A model generated the notes under the pieces. It saw nothing but the letters and a program-made list of their open reading frames with translations, was not told where the DNA came from and searched no databases. 64,000 nucleotides of DNA from Amycolatopsis decaplanina DSM 44594 (lineage in GTDB: Bacteria; Actinomycetota; Actinomycetes; Mycobacteriales; Pseudonocardiaceae), in contig NZ_AOHO01000055.1 in assembly GCF_000342005.1 (NCBI RefSeq), forward strand, positions 62,001-126,000, read 5' to 3'. The position numbers and the translations under genes are program-made. Shown piece after piece: positions 1 to 7,827 of this stretch (positions within the stretch are counted from its first letter, which is position 1; the number at the start of each line of letters is the position of its first letter).

Positions 1-14
1 AGCAGCTCCGCCAT
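1..14 (-). CDS. Possible first codons of a leftward gene cut by the window edge
   Basis: On the minus strand an ATG at 14-12 opens the reading M-A-E-L and runs off the left edge. A purine-rich stretch (GGGAGTGGGG) sits just upstream of it. The gene would be divergent from the hydroxyacid dehydrogenase/glycerate kinase pair, with the secreted-protein gene between them. IclR-family regulators often sit beside such genes, but four residues cannot identify a family. This is a tentative call. Confidence 0.3.
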
Positions 15-46
15 CCCCACTCCCGGCCTGTTCGTATCGCGCACAC

Positions 47-65
47 ATGTTCTGCATATGAACAT
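47..65. promoter_or_regulatory. Inverted repeat, possible operator of the left-edge gene
   Basis: ATGTTC and GAACAT form perfect 6-bp arms around a 7-bp centre. The repeat lies about 35 bp upstream of the possible leftward start at 14. Size and place fit the operator of a dimeric regulator such as an IclR or GntR protein. The binding protein is unknown. Confidence 0.35.
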
Positions 66-140
66 AGCATGGTTCGGCGGGGCCGCGCACTCCTTCTTCG
101 AGTGGGAGTCCGCGAAGAACGTCGAGCGCGCCGATCCGGC

Positions 141-668
141 TCAGCCGATCCCGCTGCCGGACGGGAACCATTCGACGGCCTTGAAGTCCCCGCTCTCGAC
201 CCGTTCGAAGGTCGCACTGCTCAGGCACGGCGGCACGATCCGCTCGTGCCCGGGATCAGGCCCCCAGCTGTAGCCGAGCCTGTCGTGCCTGCCGTTGTCG
301 TACACCGTCATCCCGACCCGGCGGTCCTTCAGGCCGGGAACGTTCGTGTCTTCGACGATGCCGGTGACCACGGCGACCGGGCCACCGACGACCAGACAGT
401 CGATCCTGCCCCGGAAGTAGGCGGAGAACCCTTCACCCGCGTGACTCACCCGGAACGTCCCCTTGCTTTCCGGGAAGAGACCGTGCGCGTCGAAGGCGAA
501 CCGGACGTCCTGGCCGTCCTCGCGCAGCATCTTGGCGCTGCCGACCAGGCTCGGTTCGGACGGCTTCCCCTTGCCCTCTTCCGTGCCCGAGGCCGGACCG
601 GCCGCGACGAGTGTCGTGGCGAGGACCATCGCGGCGCCGACGGCCGCGAGTTCTCGTGATCGTTTCAT
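141..668 (-). CDS. Predicted secreted protein of unknown function
   Basis: About 175 residues. The start chosen is the ATG followed by Lys-Arg, because it opens a clear signal peptide: a basic N-terminus, a hydrophobic stretch to about residue 22, then an A-S-G type cleavage site. A longer in-frame start would bury that signal. A purine-rich AGGGG lies before the ATG. The mature part is Gly/Ser/Asp-rich, has two cysteines (in R-I-D-C-L and P-P-C-L) that may form a disulphide, and shows no enzymatic motif that I recognise. It probably acts outside the cell. It is transcribed divergently from the dehydrogenase at 826 and shares that 157-bp spacer. Confidence 0.7.
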   Translation of the reverse strand: MKRSRELAAVGAAMVLATTLVAAGPASGTEEGKGKPSEPSLVGSAKMLREDGQDVRFAFDAHGLFPESKGTFRVSHAGEGFSAYFRGRIDCLVVGGPVAVVTGIVEDTNVPGLKDRRVGMTVYDNGRHDRLGYSWGPDPGHERIVPPCLSSATFERVESGDFKAVEWFPSGSGIG

Positions 669-790
669 TTCCACCCCTGGAATCCCCTGCTCGCGGAGCC
701 TTTCCGCGCTCACCACGATTCCGGCGCGCCGGACGGCGACGACTCCCCCGTGCAGGGGAAGCACCTCCCTCACAATGGGGATTCCCGTAT

Positions 791-826
791 TTGGGATACC
801 AATCGCCGCACACTAGGCTGAGGACG
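791..826 (+). promoter_or_regulatory. Promoter for a leaderless dehydrogenase mRNA
   Basis: TTGGGA (791-796) and TAGGCT (814-819) are 17 bp apart, and the GTG start at 826 is 7 nt after the -10 box. There is no ribosome-binding site. Together these predict a leaderless transcript starting at or very near the GTG. The -35 box overlaps an imperfect TCCC/GGGA inverted repeat (783-797) that could hold an operator. Confidence 0.6.
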
Positions 827-1791
827 TGACCTCCACGATCGCGGTGACCCGGTGGGTTCCCGACGAAGCGCTGAAAGTGCTCGCCGAAGCCGGGGAGGTG
901 AAACTCTCGCGCGCCGACCGGCCGCTGACGCCGGACGAACTGCGCGAGTTCGTCCGGGGCGCGTCCGCGATCGTCGGCATGCTGCACGACCGGATCGACG
1001 GCGCGGTCGCCGACGCGGCGGGCCCGGAACTGAAGGTCGTGGCGAACGTGGCCGTCGGCTACGACAACGTCGACGTCGCGGCGCTGGCCGGACGCGGGAT
1101 CACCGTCACCAACACCCCCGGCGTGCTCACCGACGCCACCGCGGATCTGGCGTTCGGGCTGATCCTCGCGGTGACGCGACGGCTCGGCGAAGGCGAACGG
1201 CTGATCCGCTCGCGCACCCCCTGGTCGTTCCATCTGGGTTTCCTGCTCGGTTCCTCTCTGCAGGACAAGACGCTCGGGATCGTCGGGCTGGGCCAGATCG
1301 GGCAGGCGGTCGCGCGGCGGGCACTCGGTTTCGGCATGCGGATCGTCTACTCAGGACGATCGCGGGCCGCCGAAGACGTCGAGAAGACCTTGAGCGCGAA
1401 GTACGTGTCCTTCGGTGAACTGCTGGAAAGCTCCGACGTCGTTTCACTGCACTGCCCCCTGACTCCGGAAACCCGGCATCTCATCGACGCGGACGCGCTG
1501 AAGTCGATGAAACCGGGCGCGTACCTGATCAACACCACACGCGGCCCCGTCGTCCACGAGGCCGCGCTGGCGGACGCGCTGGAAGCCGGCGAGATCGCCG
1601 GAGCGGGCCTCGACGTGTTCGAAGCCGAACCCGACGTCGAGCCGCGCCTGCTGGATCGCGAAAACGTCATATTGACGCCACACCTGGGATCGGCGACGGT
1701 CGAGACCCGTACCGCCATGGCCGTGCTCGCGGCCGAGAACGTCGCGTCGGTGCTCACCGGCGGAAACCCGCTGACGGAGGTTCGTCCATGA
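826..1791 (+). CDS. D-2-hydroxyacid dehydrogenase (glyoxylate/hydroxypyruvate reductase type)
   Basis: A cytosolic NAD(P)H-dependent dehydrogenase of about 321 residues, the normal family length. An N-terminal substrate domain flanks a Rossmann domain with G-L-G-Q-I-G. The catalytic triad is visible: Arg in N-T-T-R-G-P, Glu in V-F-E-A-E-P and His in T-P-H-L-G-S. Its stop overlaps the start of the glycerate kinase gene (ATGA), so the two are translationally coupled. The pair fits reduction of glyoxylate-derived tartronate semialdehyde or hydroxypyruvate to D-glycerate, followed by phosphorylation. The exact substrate within the GhrB/hydroxypyruvate reductase group cannot be fixed from sequence. 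Confidence 0.85.
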   Translation: MTSTIAVTRWVPDEALKVLAEAGEVKLSRADRPLTPDELREFVRGASAIVGMLHDRIDGAVADAAGPELKVVANVAVGYDNVDVAALAGRGITVTNTPGVLTDATADLAFGLILAVTRRLGEGERLIRSRTPWSFHLGFLLGSSLQDKTLGIVGLGQIGQAVARRALGFGMRIVYSGRSRAAEDVEKTLSAKYVSFGELLESSDVVSLHCPLTPETRHLIDADALKSMKPGAYLINTTRGPVVHEAALADALEAGEIAGAGLDVFEAEPDVEPRLLDRENVILTPHLGSATVETRTAMAVLAAENVASVLTGGNPLTEVRP

Positions 1792-2912
1792 CTCGTGTGG
1801 TCATCGCGCCCGACAAGTTCAAAGGAAGCTTGACCGCGGTCGAGGCCGCGGAGGCGATCGCCCACGGCGTCCGCGACGCGCTGCCCGAAGCCGAGGTCTC
1901 CTCCTGCCCCGTCGCCGACGGCGGCGAAGGAACACTCGACGTCCTCGTCGCGGCGGGTGGCCGTCTAGTGGAAGTCCCGGTCCGCGGGCCGCTCGACGAC
2001 ACCGTCGACGCGCGCTACGTGACGCTCGACGGAACGGCCTACATCGAATCGGCCCGGGCGTGCGGCATCGAATTCGTCGAGCCGAGCCCGGAGGTGGCGC
2101 TCGCCGCGCACACCTGGGGCGTCGGCGAACTTCTGGCCCACGCACTCGACAACGGCGCGCGGCGGCTGGTGCTGACCGTCGGCGGAACGGCGAGCACCGA
2201 CGGCGGCGCCGGGATGCTGGCGGCACTGGGCGCCGGGGTCTTCGACGCGTTCGGCGCGCCGGTCGGACTCGGCGGCGGCACGCTGGGCCGCGTCGCGCTG
2301 GCCGAACTCGGCCCGGTGCGCGAAAGGCTCGGCTCCGTCGAGGTCGCCGTCGCCACGGACGTGACGAATCCGTTGCTCGGCCCCCGTGGCGCGGCCGCGA
2401 TCTTCGGCCCGCAGAAAGGCGCGGGCCCACGCGAGGTCGAGCAACTGGACGAGTCCCTGTCCCGCTGGGCTCAGGCGTTGCGGAACGCGGGGACCCCCGA
2501 CGTCTCCGATCTTCCCGGAGCGGGTGCGGGCGGCGGGGTCGCCGCCGGTGCGATCGCGGGGCTCGGCGCGGGAGTCGAATCCGGTTTCCAGCTGATCGCC
2601 GGCCTCACCGGCGTCGCAGGCGCAATCGAACGCGCCGACCTCGTCATCACCGGCGAGGGCTCGTTGGACGAGCAGAGCCTCGACGGCAAGGCCCCGGCGG
2701 GCATCGCGGCCCGCGCGCAGGAACACGCGGTGCCGCTGATGGTGCTGGCCGGACGGATCCAGCTGGACCAGAGCCAGCTCGCCGGCCTCGGGGTCGTGGG
2801 CAGCGCCGCCCTTATCGACCACGCGCCCTCGCTCGACCACGCGCGTGCGCACGCGGCGGAACTCCTGCGCGAGCGGGCCGGCGAGCTCGTCCGTGCCTGG
2901 GCCCGGACTTAG
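1788..2912 (+). CDS. glxK: Glycerate kinase
   Basis: About 374 residues. The family hallmarks of GarK/GlxK-type glycerate kinases are present: A-P-D-K-F-K-G-S-L near the N-terminus, P-V-A-D-G-G-E-G-T around residue 45, and glycine-rich T-V-G-G-T-A-S-T-D-G-G-A-G. These enzymes phosphorylate D-glycerate at C2 or C3, feeding glycolysis. The gene starts inside the last codons of the upstream dehydrogenase (ATGA overlap), so both act in one glyoxylate-to-phosphoglycerate route. A long palindrome begins about 90 bp after its stop. Regulation is probably through the leaderless promoter ahead of the dehydrogenase. Confidence 0.9.
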   Translation: MTRVVIAPDKFKGSLTAVEAAEAIAHGVRDALPEAEVSSCPVADGGEGTLDVLVAAGGRLVEVPVRGPLDDTVDARYVTLDGTAYIESARACGIEFVEPSPEVALAAHTWGVGELLAHALDNGARRLVLTVGGTASTDGGAGMLAALGAGVFDAFGAPVGLGGGTLGRVALAELGPVRERLGSVEVAVATDVTNPLLGPRGAAAIFGPQKGAGPREVEQLDESLSRWAQALRNAGTPDVSDLPGAGAGGGVAAGAIAGLGAGVESGFQLIAGLTGVAGAIERADLVITGEGSLDEQSLDGKAPAGIAARAQEHAVPLMVLAGRIQLDQSQLAGLGVVGSAALIDHAPSLDHARAHAAELLRERAGELVRAWART

Positions 2913-3000
2913 TGAGAGGTAAGGCGAAAGTCTCAGGTAGCGGTCTCCGCGACGCTGGGCGTCGGCGGACAGCGTCGGATCGTGACGGCAGCTCTTCGCG

Positions 3001-3055
3001 TGTCGCGAAAGCCACTTTCGGGACATCAGACGTCGCGAAAGTGGCTTTCGCGACA
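3001..3055. repeat. Long intergenic palindrome, GTCGCGAAAG family
   Basis: Perfect 20-bp arms (3001-3020 and 3036-3055) enclose a 15-nt loop. It lies between the convergent 3' ends of the glycerate kinase and the HesB-like gene. No T-tract follows. The likely role is a bidirectional terminator or a 3'-end stabiliser. It is one of several unrelated palindrome families at gene ends in this window. Confidence 0.8.
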
Positions 3056-3117
3056 GCACCGCCGGACGATCGTGAACCGTCCGCCCACCCGCGACTTAGC
3101 GCCTGAACCCGCCAGGC

Positions 3118-3429
3118 TCAGCTGCCAGGCTGGGGCTGAGCCTGCGGGAGTACGGCGAAGGCGACTTCGCCTGTTTCGTCCTGCTGGACGTCGAGCACCT
3201 TGTCGTCGAGCAACGCGGCCGCTTCCGGCTCCAAGAACACCTTCGGGCCGCCGTCGGCGCCGAGTACCTTGTCTCCGCTTTCAGGTTCGGGAGCGACGGA
3301 AACCGCGAGCTGAGGACTGTCCCCTTGCTGGGAATGCATCGCGAACCGCAGCCCGCCCCCATCTTGGCCGTTCTCCTGCCCGGTCAGTGCGGTGATCGCC
3401 TCGGCGGCGGCCTCGGTGACTGTCAGCAT
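3118..3429 (-). CDS. HesB/IscA-like domain protein lacking cysteines
   Basis: About 103 residues, starting at an ATG preceded by AGGAAGGG. An upstream in-frame start would add a tail without a ribosome site. The opening M-L-T-V-T-E-A-A-A-E-A-I and the later F-L-E-P-E-A-A-A-L-L-D resemble the Fe-S biosynthesis (A-type carrier) fold. The three cysteines that bind the cluster in true IscA/ErpA proteins are absent, and the protein has no Cys at all. It is therefore probably not a cluster carrier. The C-terminus is Gln/Pro-rich. It may form a unit with the small acidic DUF5709-like gene upstream on the same strand. Confidence 0.7.
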   Translation of the reverse strand: MLTVTEAAAEAITALTGQENGQDGGGLRFAMHSQQGDSPQLAVSVAPEPESGDKVLGADGGPKVFLEPEAAALLDDKVLDVQQDETGEVAFAVLPQAQPQPGS

Positions 3430-3510
3430 CTCTGCCCTTCCTTCGTCGCGGTCTTGCACTTGAGCGACCACGCTAGGGGGTGTCGGCATGGCCTGCCGTC
3501 TGAGTGAAGA

Positions 3511-3726
3511 TCATTTCTCGCCGACGTCCGGCTCCTCCTCGGCCAGCCGCATGGCGTGCGACTCGCCCTCGCGGATCTCCGCGGGCGTGGTCCCGAATCG
3601 GTCGGCGCCGCTCCAGTGCTCGGGCGGTTCTACACCTTCTTCGAGCGGGTCGACGCGGAGCTCGTCCTCGTCGAGCGCCTCGCTGGGATCCAACGTTTCC
3701 GGCTCCGCGGTCTCACGGTCGCTCAT
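3511..3726 (-). CDS. Small acidic protein, DUF5709-like
   Basis: 71 residues, very acidic, with a GGAGG ribosome site before the ATG. The stretch from W-S-G-A-D-R-F-G-T-T through E-G-E-S-H-A to L-A-E-E-E-P-D-V matches the pattern of DUF5709 proteins found throughout actinobacteria, although this copy is short. There is no signal peptide or membrane segment, and it is likely disordered in part. Function is unknown. The 172 bp upstream to the GtrA gene hold divergent regulatory DNA. Confidence 0.65.
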   Translation of the reverse strand: MSDRETAEPETLDPSEALDEDELRVDPLEEGVEPPEHWSGADRFGTTPAEIREGESHAMRLAEEEPDVGEK

Positions 3727-3861
3727 CGGCCGCTCCCTCCTGATCGGACGTTGGCCGGGGCGTGCTGTACTCGACCCGGTCCCTGTGGCTTACCCGGCGT
3801 CTCCGCAGGCCAAACGGCGGCGCTGTCGCGGGGATCACAATTTCTCAGGTGGTTCATTAGC

Positions 3862-3877
3862 TTCACAAGTTTGTGAA
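3862..3877. promoter_or_regulatory. Perfect palindrome, likely operator
   Basis: TTCACAA and TTGTGAA are perfect 7-bp arms around GT, in an AT-rich patch just upstream of the GtrA gene's ribosome-binding site (AGGAG at 3881). It also faces the divergent DUF5709-like gene. Size and symmetry fit a MarR- or TetR-type regulator. None is encoded next to it. Confidence 0.45.
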
Positions 3878-3898
3878 ATAAGGAGTAGCGTCGTCGGT

Positions 3899-4354
3899 AT
3901 GACCACCACCAGGTGGGCGCCAGGGCACCGGATCATCCGGCGCGCGCCGGAACGGCACCACGAACTCGGCAACCATGCCGCTTGGTACCTCGTCGCCGGT
4001 GTCGCCGCCACCGGCCTGCAGGCGGTGCTGTTCCTTTTCCTCCAGCCGGTCCTCGGCCCCCAACCGGCCAACCTGGTCGCGCTCGCGGTCACGACCGTCG
4101 GGAACACCGAGTTCCATCGCCGGGTCACCTTCGCCACCCGACAGAGCCAAGCGGGCAAGCGGCATTTCCAGGATCTGGTGACGTTCGCCTTCTACGCCGC
4201 GTACGGCTCTATCGTGCTCGCGTCCCTCGACGCGGTGATCACCGAGCCGACCGCACTGGAACAGACAGGCGCCCTGCTCGCGGCCAGCGTTGTGGGCGGC
4301 ATCGCGCGCTTCGCGGTCCTTCGCTGGTGGGTCTTCGCGCGCCGGAACACCTAG
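3899..4354 (+). CDS. GtrA-family membrane protein
   Basis: About 151 residues with four predicted membrane helices, the normal GtrA architecture: a basic N-terminus, helix 1 near Y-L-V-A-G-V-A, and a conserved loop around N-T-E-F-H-R-R-V-T-F. GtrA proteins are thought to help move polyprenyl-linked sugars or act with glycosyltransferases in cell-surface glycan modification. The ATG was chosen because AGGAG lies 13 nt upstream. Longer in-frame starts extend through the upstream regulatory palindrome. No glycosyltransferase gene is adjacent, so its partner is unknown. Confidence 0.75.
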   Translation: MTTTRWAPGHRIIRRAPERHHELGNHAAWYLVAGVAATGLQAVLFLFLQPVLGPQPANLVALAVTTVGNTEFHRRVTFATRQSQAGKRHFQDLVTFAFYAAYGSIVLASLDAVITEPTALEQTGALLAASVVGGIARFAVLRWWVFARRNT

Positions 4355-4365
4355 TGTTCATCACG
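4352..4365 (+). promoter_or_regulatory. -10 box for leaderless DUF202 pair
   Basis: TAGTGT (4352-4357) begins inside the stop codon of the GtrA gene and ends 7 nt before the GTG at 4365, which has no ribosome site. This is the leaderless arrangement seen elsewhere in the window. No clear -35 box is visible. Confidence 0.45.
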
Positions 4366-4715
4366 TGGCAGAGATCAATGGCCCGCACGACGGCGGCTCG
4401 GAACCCGATTACCGATTCACGCTCGCCAACGAACGAACCTTCCTCGCCTGGCTCCGGACGGCGCTGGGCCTGCTGGCCGGCGGCGTCGCCGTCCATCAAC
4501 TGGTTCCCGACCCGAGCGCGCTGAGCAGCGTCCTGGCGGGACTGTGCGTCGTACTGGCCGCCGTCCTCGCGGCGAGCGCGTACCCGCGCTGGCGGCAGGT
4601 GCAGACCGCGATGCGCGCGGGACGGCCGCTGCCGAAGAGCGGGATGCTGATCCTGCTGACCGCCGGGATCCTCGTGATCACCCTGACGGCCGCGGCGCTG
4701 GTGGTCTTCTCGTGA
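4365..4715 (+). CDS. DUF202 (YidH-type) membrane protein, first of a pair
   Basis: About 116 residues. The signature R-F-T-L-A-N-E-R-T-F-L-A-W-L-R-T-A-L lies near the N-terminus, followed by three membrane helices: the DUF202/YidH layout. The GTG start follows directly from a -10 box. A second DUF202 gene overlaps its stop by GTGA, so the two products probably form a heteromer in the cytoplasmic membrane. The molecular function of DUF202 proteins is not known. Confidence 0.75.
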   Translation: MAEINGPHDGGSEPDYRFTLANERTFLAWLRTALGLLAGGVAVHQLVPDPSALSSVLAGLCVVLAAVLAASAYPRWRQVQTAMRAGRPLPKSGMLILLTAGILVITLTAAALVVFS

Positions 4716-5014
4716 ACCCGGGCGATCACGGAGCGCAAGCGGAACGAACCGGGCTGGCGTGGCGCCGGACCGCGCTCGCGGCTACTGCCTGCACACTCCT
4801 GCTGGTGCACACCGCGGCCAGGAGAGGCTGGGGAACGACGGTCATCCCGGTCGCGTTCGCGGGCGCCATGGTGATCACCTTGGTCACCGTCGGCGCGATC
4901 CGTGAACGAGCACTGCGCCGTCCGGAAACCCCGAAACCTCTTAACCCATTCCTTGCTGTCACAGCGTCGGCACTCGTCGTAGCGACGGCGGTCGCACTGA
5001 TCGCGGTGCGCTAA
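4712..5014 (+). CDS. DUF202 membrane protein, second of a pair
   Basis: About 100 residues. It begins at the GTG that overlaps the stop codon of the preceding DUF202 gene. The family motif appears as Q-A-E-R-T-G-L-A-W-R-R-T-A-L-A, again followed by three hydrophobic helices. Tandem DUF202 pairs with coupled translation are common in actinomycetes and suggest an obligate complex. The 251 bp after it, up to the sigma factor gene, are comparatively AT-rich and probably carry the sigma gene's promoter, but no convincing box pair stood out. Confidence 0.75.
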   Translation: MNPGDHGAQAERTGLAWRRTALAATACTLLLVHTAARRGWGTTVIPVAFAGAMVITLVTVGAIRERALRRPETPKPLNPFLAVTASALVVATAVALIAVR

Positions 5015-5265
5015 GTGCCGCGCACATGCTGCGACCCCGAAGCCCCTTTTCGCGACGCAGAGTCTCGGTTGTATTAAGCCGACTCCGGCGAATGGGCTAT
5101 CTCTAGTTGAAATCTTTACTGCCGTCCGATCGACGCCTACGATTACGCTGCGTCGCAACGGCGGTAGATGAATCTGGATCTTACGGAGCATCTGCCGCCC
5201 GCAATCGTTACGGAGTGTTGACCCCTAGACAGCGACGGTCGCAGGGTCGGCCGGGGAGGACGACC

Positions 5266-5922
5266 ATGCAAGCAACTTCTAGCGCGTCCAGAACCGTCAC
5301 CCCCGATGCGGTCCCGGGATACACGACTCCGGAGAACCTGCCTCGACCGGGCGGACGGCTGACGAAGGAGGACCTCGATCCCCTCGTCAAGGACGCGGGC
5401 GACGGGAATCCCGCCGCCATCCAGTCCCTGCTGCGGATGATCGGGCCCGTCGTGGTCCGGTACTGCCGCGCGAGAATGGGTGGCCGCGACCTGTCCTACC
5501 TGTCGGCGGACGACGTCGCGCAGGAAGTGTGCATGGCGGTGCTGAAGGCGCTGCCCGGCTATCAGGATCGCGGCGGTTCGTTCCTCTACCTCGTGCACGC
5601 CATCGCCGCCAACAAGGTCGCCGACGCCTACCGCGCGGTCTCCCGGGACCGGTCGGAACCGGTCCCGGAACTGCCGGAACGGCCCATCGGCGACAACGAA
5701 CCGGAAACGCACGCCCTGCACCTGGACCTCGGTGCCCGGCTCAACCGCCTGCTGTCGACCCTTCCGCGTGTGCAGCAGGAGATCCTCGCCCTCCGCATCG
5801 CCGTCGGCCTTTCCGCCGCCGAAACCGCCGAGGCGCTCGGGATCTCCGCCGGCAACGTGCGCGTGACGCAGCACCGCGCGCTGACCCGCCTGCGGACGAT
5901 GGTCAAGCAGGACGAATTCTGA
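5266..5922 (+). CDS. shbA: Sigma-70 family factor, ShbA/SigD-like
   Basis: About 218 residues, with a GGGGAGG ribosome site just before the ATG. Sigma region 2 covers roughly residues 45-120, with D-D-V-A-Q-E-V-C-M-A-V and F-L-Y-L-V-H-A-I-A-A-N-K-V-A-D. Region 4 holds the helix-turn-helix L-S-A-A-E-T-A-E-A-L-G-I-S. The protein matches the group of actinobacterial factors that includes ShbA, which drives transcription of the principal sigma gene in Streptomyces, and mycobacterial SigD. No anti-sigma gene is adjacent, which fits ShbA better than SigD. The symbol is by resemblance. Confidence 0.7.
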   Translation: MQATSSASRTVTPDAVPGYTTPENLPRPGGRLTKEDLDPLVKDAGDGNPAAIQSLLRMIGPVVVRYCRARMGGRDLSYLSADDVAQEVCMAVLKALPGYQDRGGSFLYLVHAIAANKVADAYRAVSRDRSEPVPELPERPIGDNEPETHALHLDLGARLNRLLSTLPRVQQEILALRIAVGLSAAETAEALGISAGNVRVTQHRALTRLRTMVKQDEF

Positions 5923-6000
5923 TCTCCCTTCCCCCTGCCGCGGGTCGTTGATCGGCGGTTCTCAGGCGCCTGGACCCCGCGCCGCCCACTTGTCGCTTGT

Positions 6001-6042
6001 CGTGAGTGGTAAAGACGGTTAGAACCGTCCTTACCACTCACG
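6001..6042. repeat. Intergenic palindrome, GAGTGGTAAGGACGG family
   Basis: Nearly perfect 20-bp arms (6001-6020 and 6023-6042, one mismatch) around a 2-nt centre, between the convergent sigma factor and lactonase genes. The TGA stop of the lactonase (6040-6038) lies inside the right arm. Relatives occur at 17043, 46409 (split) and 53640. A terminator or 3'-end element is the likely role. Confidence 0.8.
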
Positions 6043-6862
6043 AGAGGCGATAAGCCCGCCGCGCGGTGCCGTCGAAGAACTCCAGCCGCTCGGCGTCGCT
6101 CAGCGAGCCCGTCAGCGAGAACGCAGTGTCCACGACGACTTCGTACGCGGCCGCGAGTTCGCAGACCGGCCAGTCGGAGCCGAACATCAGCCGCGAGGCC
6201 CCGAAGGACTCCAGTACGTGCTCGGCCCAGCGCGCCAGATGTCCGACCTTCCACCGCGCCCAGTCCGCCTCGGTCACCAGCCCCGAAAGCTTGCAGTACA
6301 CGTTGTCCAGCTCCCCCAGAGCCGCGACACCGTCCGCCCACGGCTGCCATTCACCCGAGGAGATCGGCGGCTTCGCGGCGTGGTCGAGCACGAAAACCTG
6401 ATCCGGCAACGCTTTCGCTACGGCGAGGGCCGCGGGAAGCTGCGGTGGCTTCACCAACAGGTCGTACGCCAGCCCGGCCTCGCCGAGAGCGGCGAGACCG
6501 CGCAGAACCTCGGGCCGCGTCAGCCACGACGGGTCCGGCTCGTCCTCCACCTGATGCCGGATTCCCACCAGGGGACCGGAAAACGCGGCCACGCGCTCGG
6601 CGACATCGGGGGCGGTGAGGTCGGTCCAGCCGACGACGCCCACGATCAGCGGCTCGGCACGAGCGGCGGCGAGGAACTCGTGGGTCTCTCCCTCCGACGA
6701 GACCGTCTGCACCAGCACGGTCCCCTTCACCCCCGCCGCCTTCGTCACCGTGCGGAGATCGTCCACTGTGTACGGACGGCGGATCGGTTCCAGCGCCGTA
6801 CCGGTCATCCACGGGTAGTCCCGCCGCGAGGGGTCCCAAAGATGGTGGTGCGCGTCGATCAC
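6038..6862 (-). CDS. Amidohydrolase, probable L-fuconolactonase
   Basis: About 274 residues of the COG3618 TIM-barrel lactonases. The N-terminal I-D-A-H-H-H-L-W metal motif, a His in F-V-L-D-H-A-A-K-P and an Asp in F-G-S-D-W-P-V-C are all present. In its operon, after the mutarotase and the sugar dehydrogenase and beside the fuconate dehydratase cluster, it should hydrolyse L-fucono-1,5-lactone to L-fuconate. It overlaps the upstream aldo/keto reductase gene by ATGA. Its stop codon is formed by an intergenic palindrome. A related lactone such as D-arabinono-lactone is a possible second substrate. Confidence 0.8.
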   Translation of the reverse strand: MIDAHHHLWDPSRRDYPWMTGTALEPIRRPYTVDDLRTVTKAAGVKGTVLVQTVSSEGETHEFLAAARAEPLIVGVVGWTDLTAPDVAERVAAFSGPLVGIRHQVEDEPDPSWLTRPEVLRGLAALGEAGLAYDLLVKPPQLPAALAVAKALPDQVFVLDHAAKPPISSGEWQPWADGVAALGELDNVYCKLSGLVTEADWARWKVGHLARWAEHVLESFGASRLMFGSDWPVCELAAAYEVVVDTAFSLTGSLSDAERLEFFDGTARRAYRLS

Positions 6863-7827
6863 GGCTCCTCCTGCCTCAGCACGGTGTCCTCACGCAACAG
6901 TCCCGCACGGATCAGGTCCGTCCACAACGCGCGCGGCACCGGGCGCCGGAACCGTTCCGCGTTGAGCCGGACCTGGCCGGGATCGTGCGCGCCGACGACG
7001 ACGGACACCACCGCCGGATGCGCGGCGGGCAGCGCCAAGGCCGCTTGAGGGAGTTCGACGCCGTGCCGCGCGCAGACGTCGGCGATCCGCTGGGCGCGCT
7101 CGACCAGTTCGGCGGGAGCCTCGGCGTAGTCGTACATCGTGCCCGGCGACGTGGTGGCGAGGATCCCCGCGTTGAACGCGCCGCCCGCCACCACGTCCAC
7201 GCCGCGTTCCGCGCACAGCGGGAGAAGATCGTCGAGCGCGGGCTGGTTGAGCAGGGTGTACCGGCCCGCCAGCAGGATCACGTCGAGATCGAAGCGGCGG
7301 ACGAACTCCGTGAGCATCGGCGCCTGGTTCATCCCGGCCCCGATGGCGTCGACGACACCCTGCTCCCGCAATTCGAGCAGCGCGGGGAACGCGCCGTTGA
7401 CGGTGTCTTCGAAATGTTCGTCCGGGTCGTGCACGTAGACGACGTCCACGCGGTCGAGCCCGAGCCGCTCCAGACTGTCGTCAAGCGACCGGAGGATCCC
7501 GTCGCGGCTGAAGTCCCAGCGGCGTTTGTACACGGCGGGGACGACGAAACCTTGCGAGTCGGTGCGCGAAGCACCGCCGGGATCGGGTTCCAGTACCCGG
7601 CCGACCTTGGTCGAGATCACGAACTCCGCGCGGGGATGAGCCGAAAGCGCCGCGCCCAGCCGCCGTTCCGACAGGCCGAGACCGTAGTGCGGGGCGGTGT
7701 CGAAGTACCGGATGCCTTCGTCCCACGCCTGCCGGACGGTCGCTTCGGCCGTCTCGTCGGTGATGGCGTGGTACAGGTTGCCCAGCTGCGCGCAGCCGAG
7801 CCCCAGCGGGGACAGGGAGATCTTCAC
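6859..7827 (-). CDS. Aldo/keto reductase, probable L-fucose dehydrogenase
   Basis: About 322 residues, from a GTG preceded by GGGAG. The TIM-barrel AKR residues are visible: Asp and Tyr in Y-F-D-T-A-P-H-Y-G, Lys in S-T-K-V-G-R and His in V-Y-V-H-D-P. The A-P-H-Y-G-L-G-L-S-E-R-R-L-G pattern is typical of D-threo-aldose 1-dehydrogenases, which oxidise L-fucose to the lactone with NAD(P). It overlaps both neighbours by 4 nt, forming a tight three-gene unit with the mutarotase and lactonase. This would be the first oxidative step of the fucose route. Confidence 0.8.
   Translation of the reverse strand: MKISLSPLGLGCAQLGNLYHAITDETAEATVRQAWDEGIRYFDTAPHYGLGLSERRLGAALSAHPRAEFVISTKVGRVLEPDPGGASRTDSQGFVVPAVYKRRWDFSRDGILRSLDDSLERLGLDRVDVVYVHDPDEHFEDTVNGAFPALLELREQGVVDAIGAGMNQAPMLTEFVRRFDLDVILLAGRYTLLNQPALDDLLPLCAERGVDVVAGGAFNAGILATTSPGTMYDYAEAPAELVERAQRIADVCARHGVELPQAALALPAAHPAVVSVVVGAHDPGQVRLNAERFRRPVPRALWTDLIRAGLLREDTVLRQEEP

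Noticed and set aside
5015..5265. Possible small gene or RNA in the gap before the sigma factor
   Set aside because: The plus-strand frame into the sigma gene has no start with a ribosome site upstream of 5266, and no stable hairpin or known RNA motif was found; the gap is read as promoter DNA.
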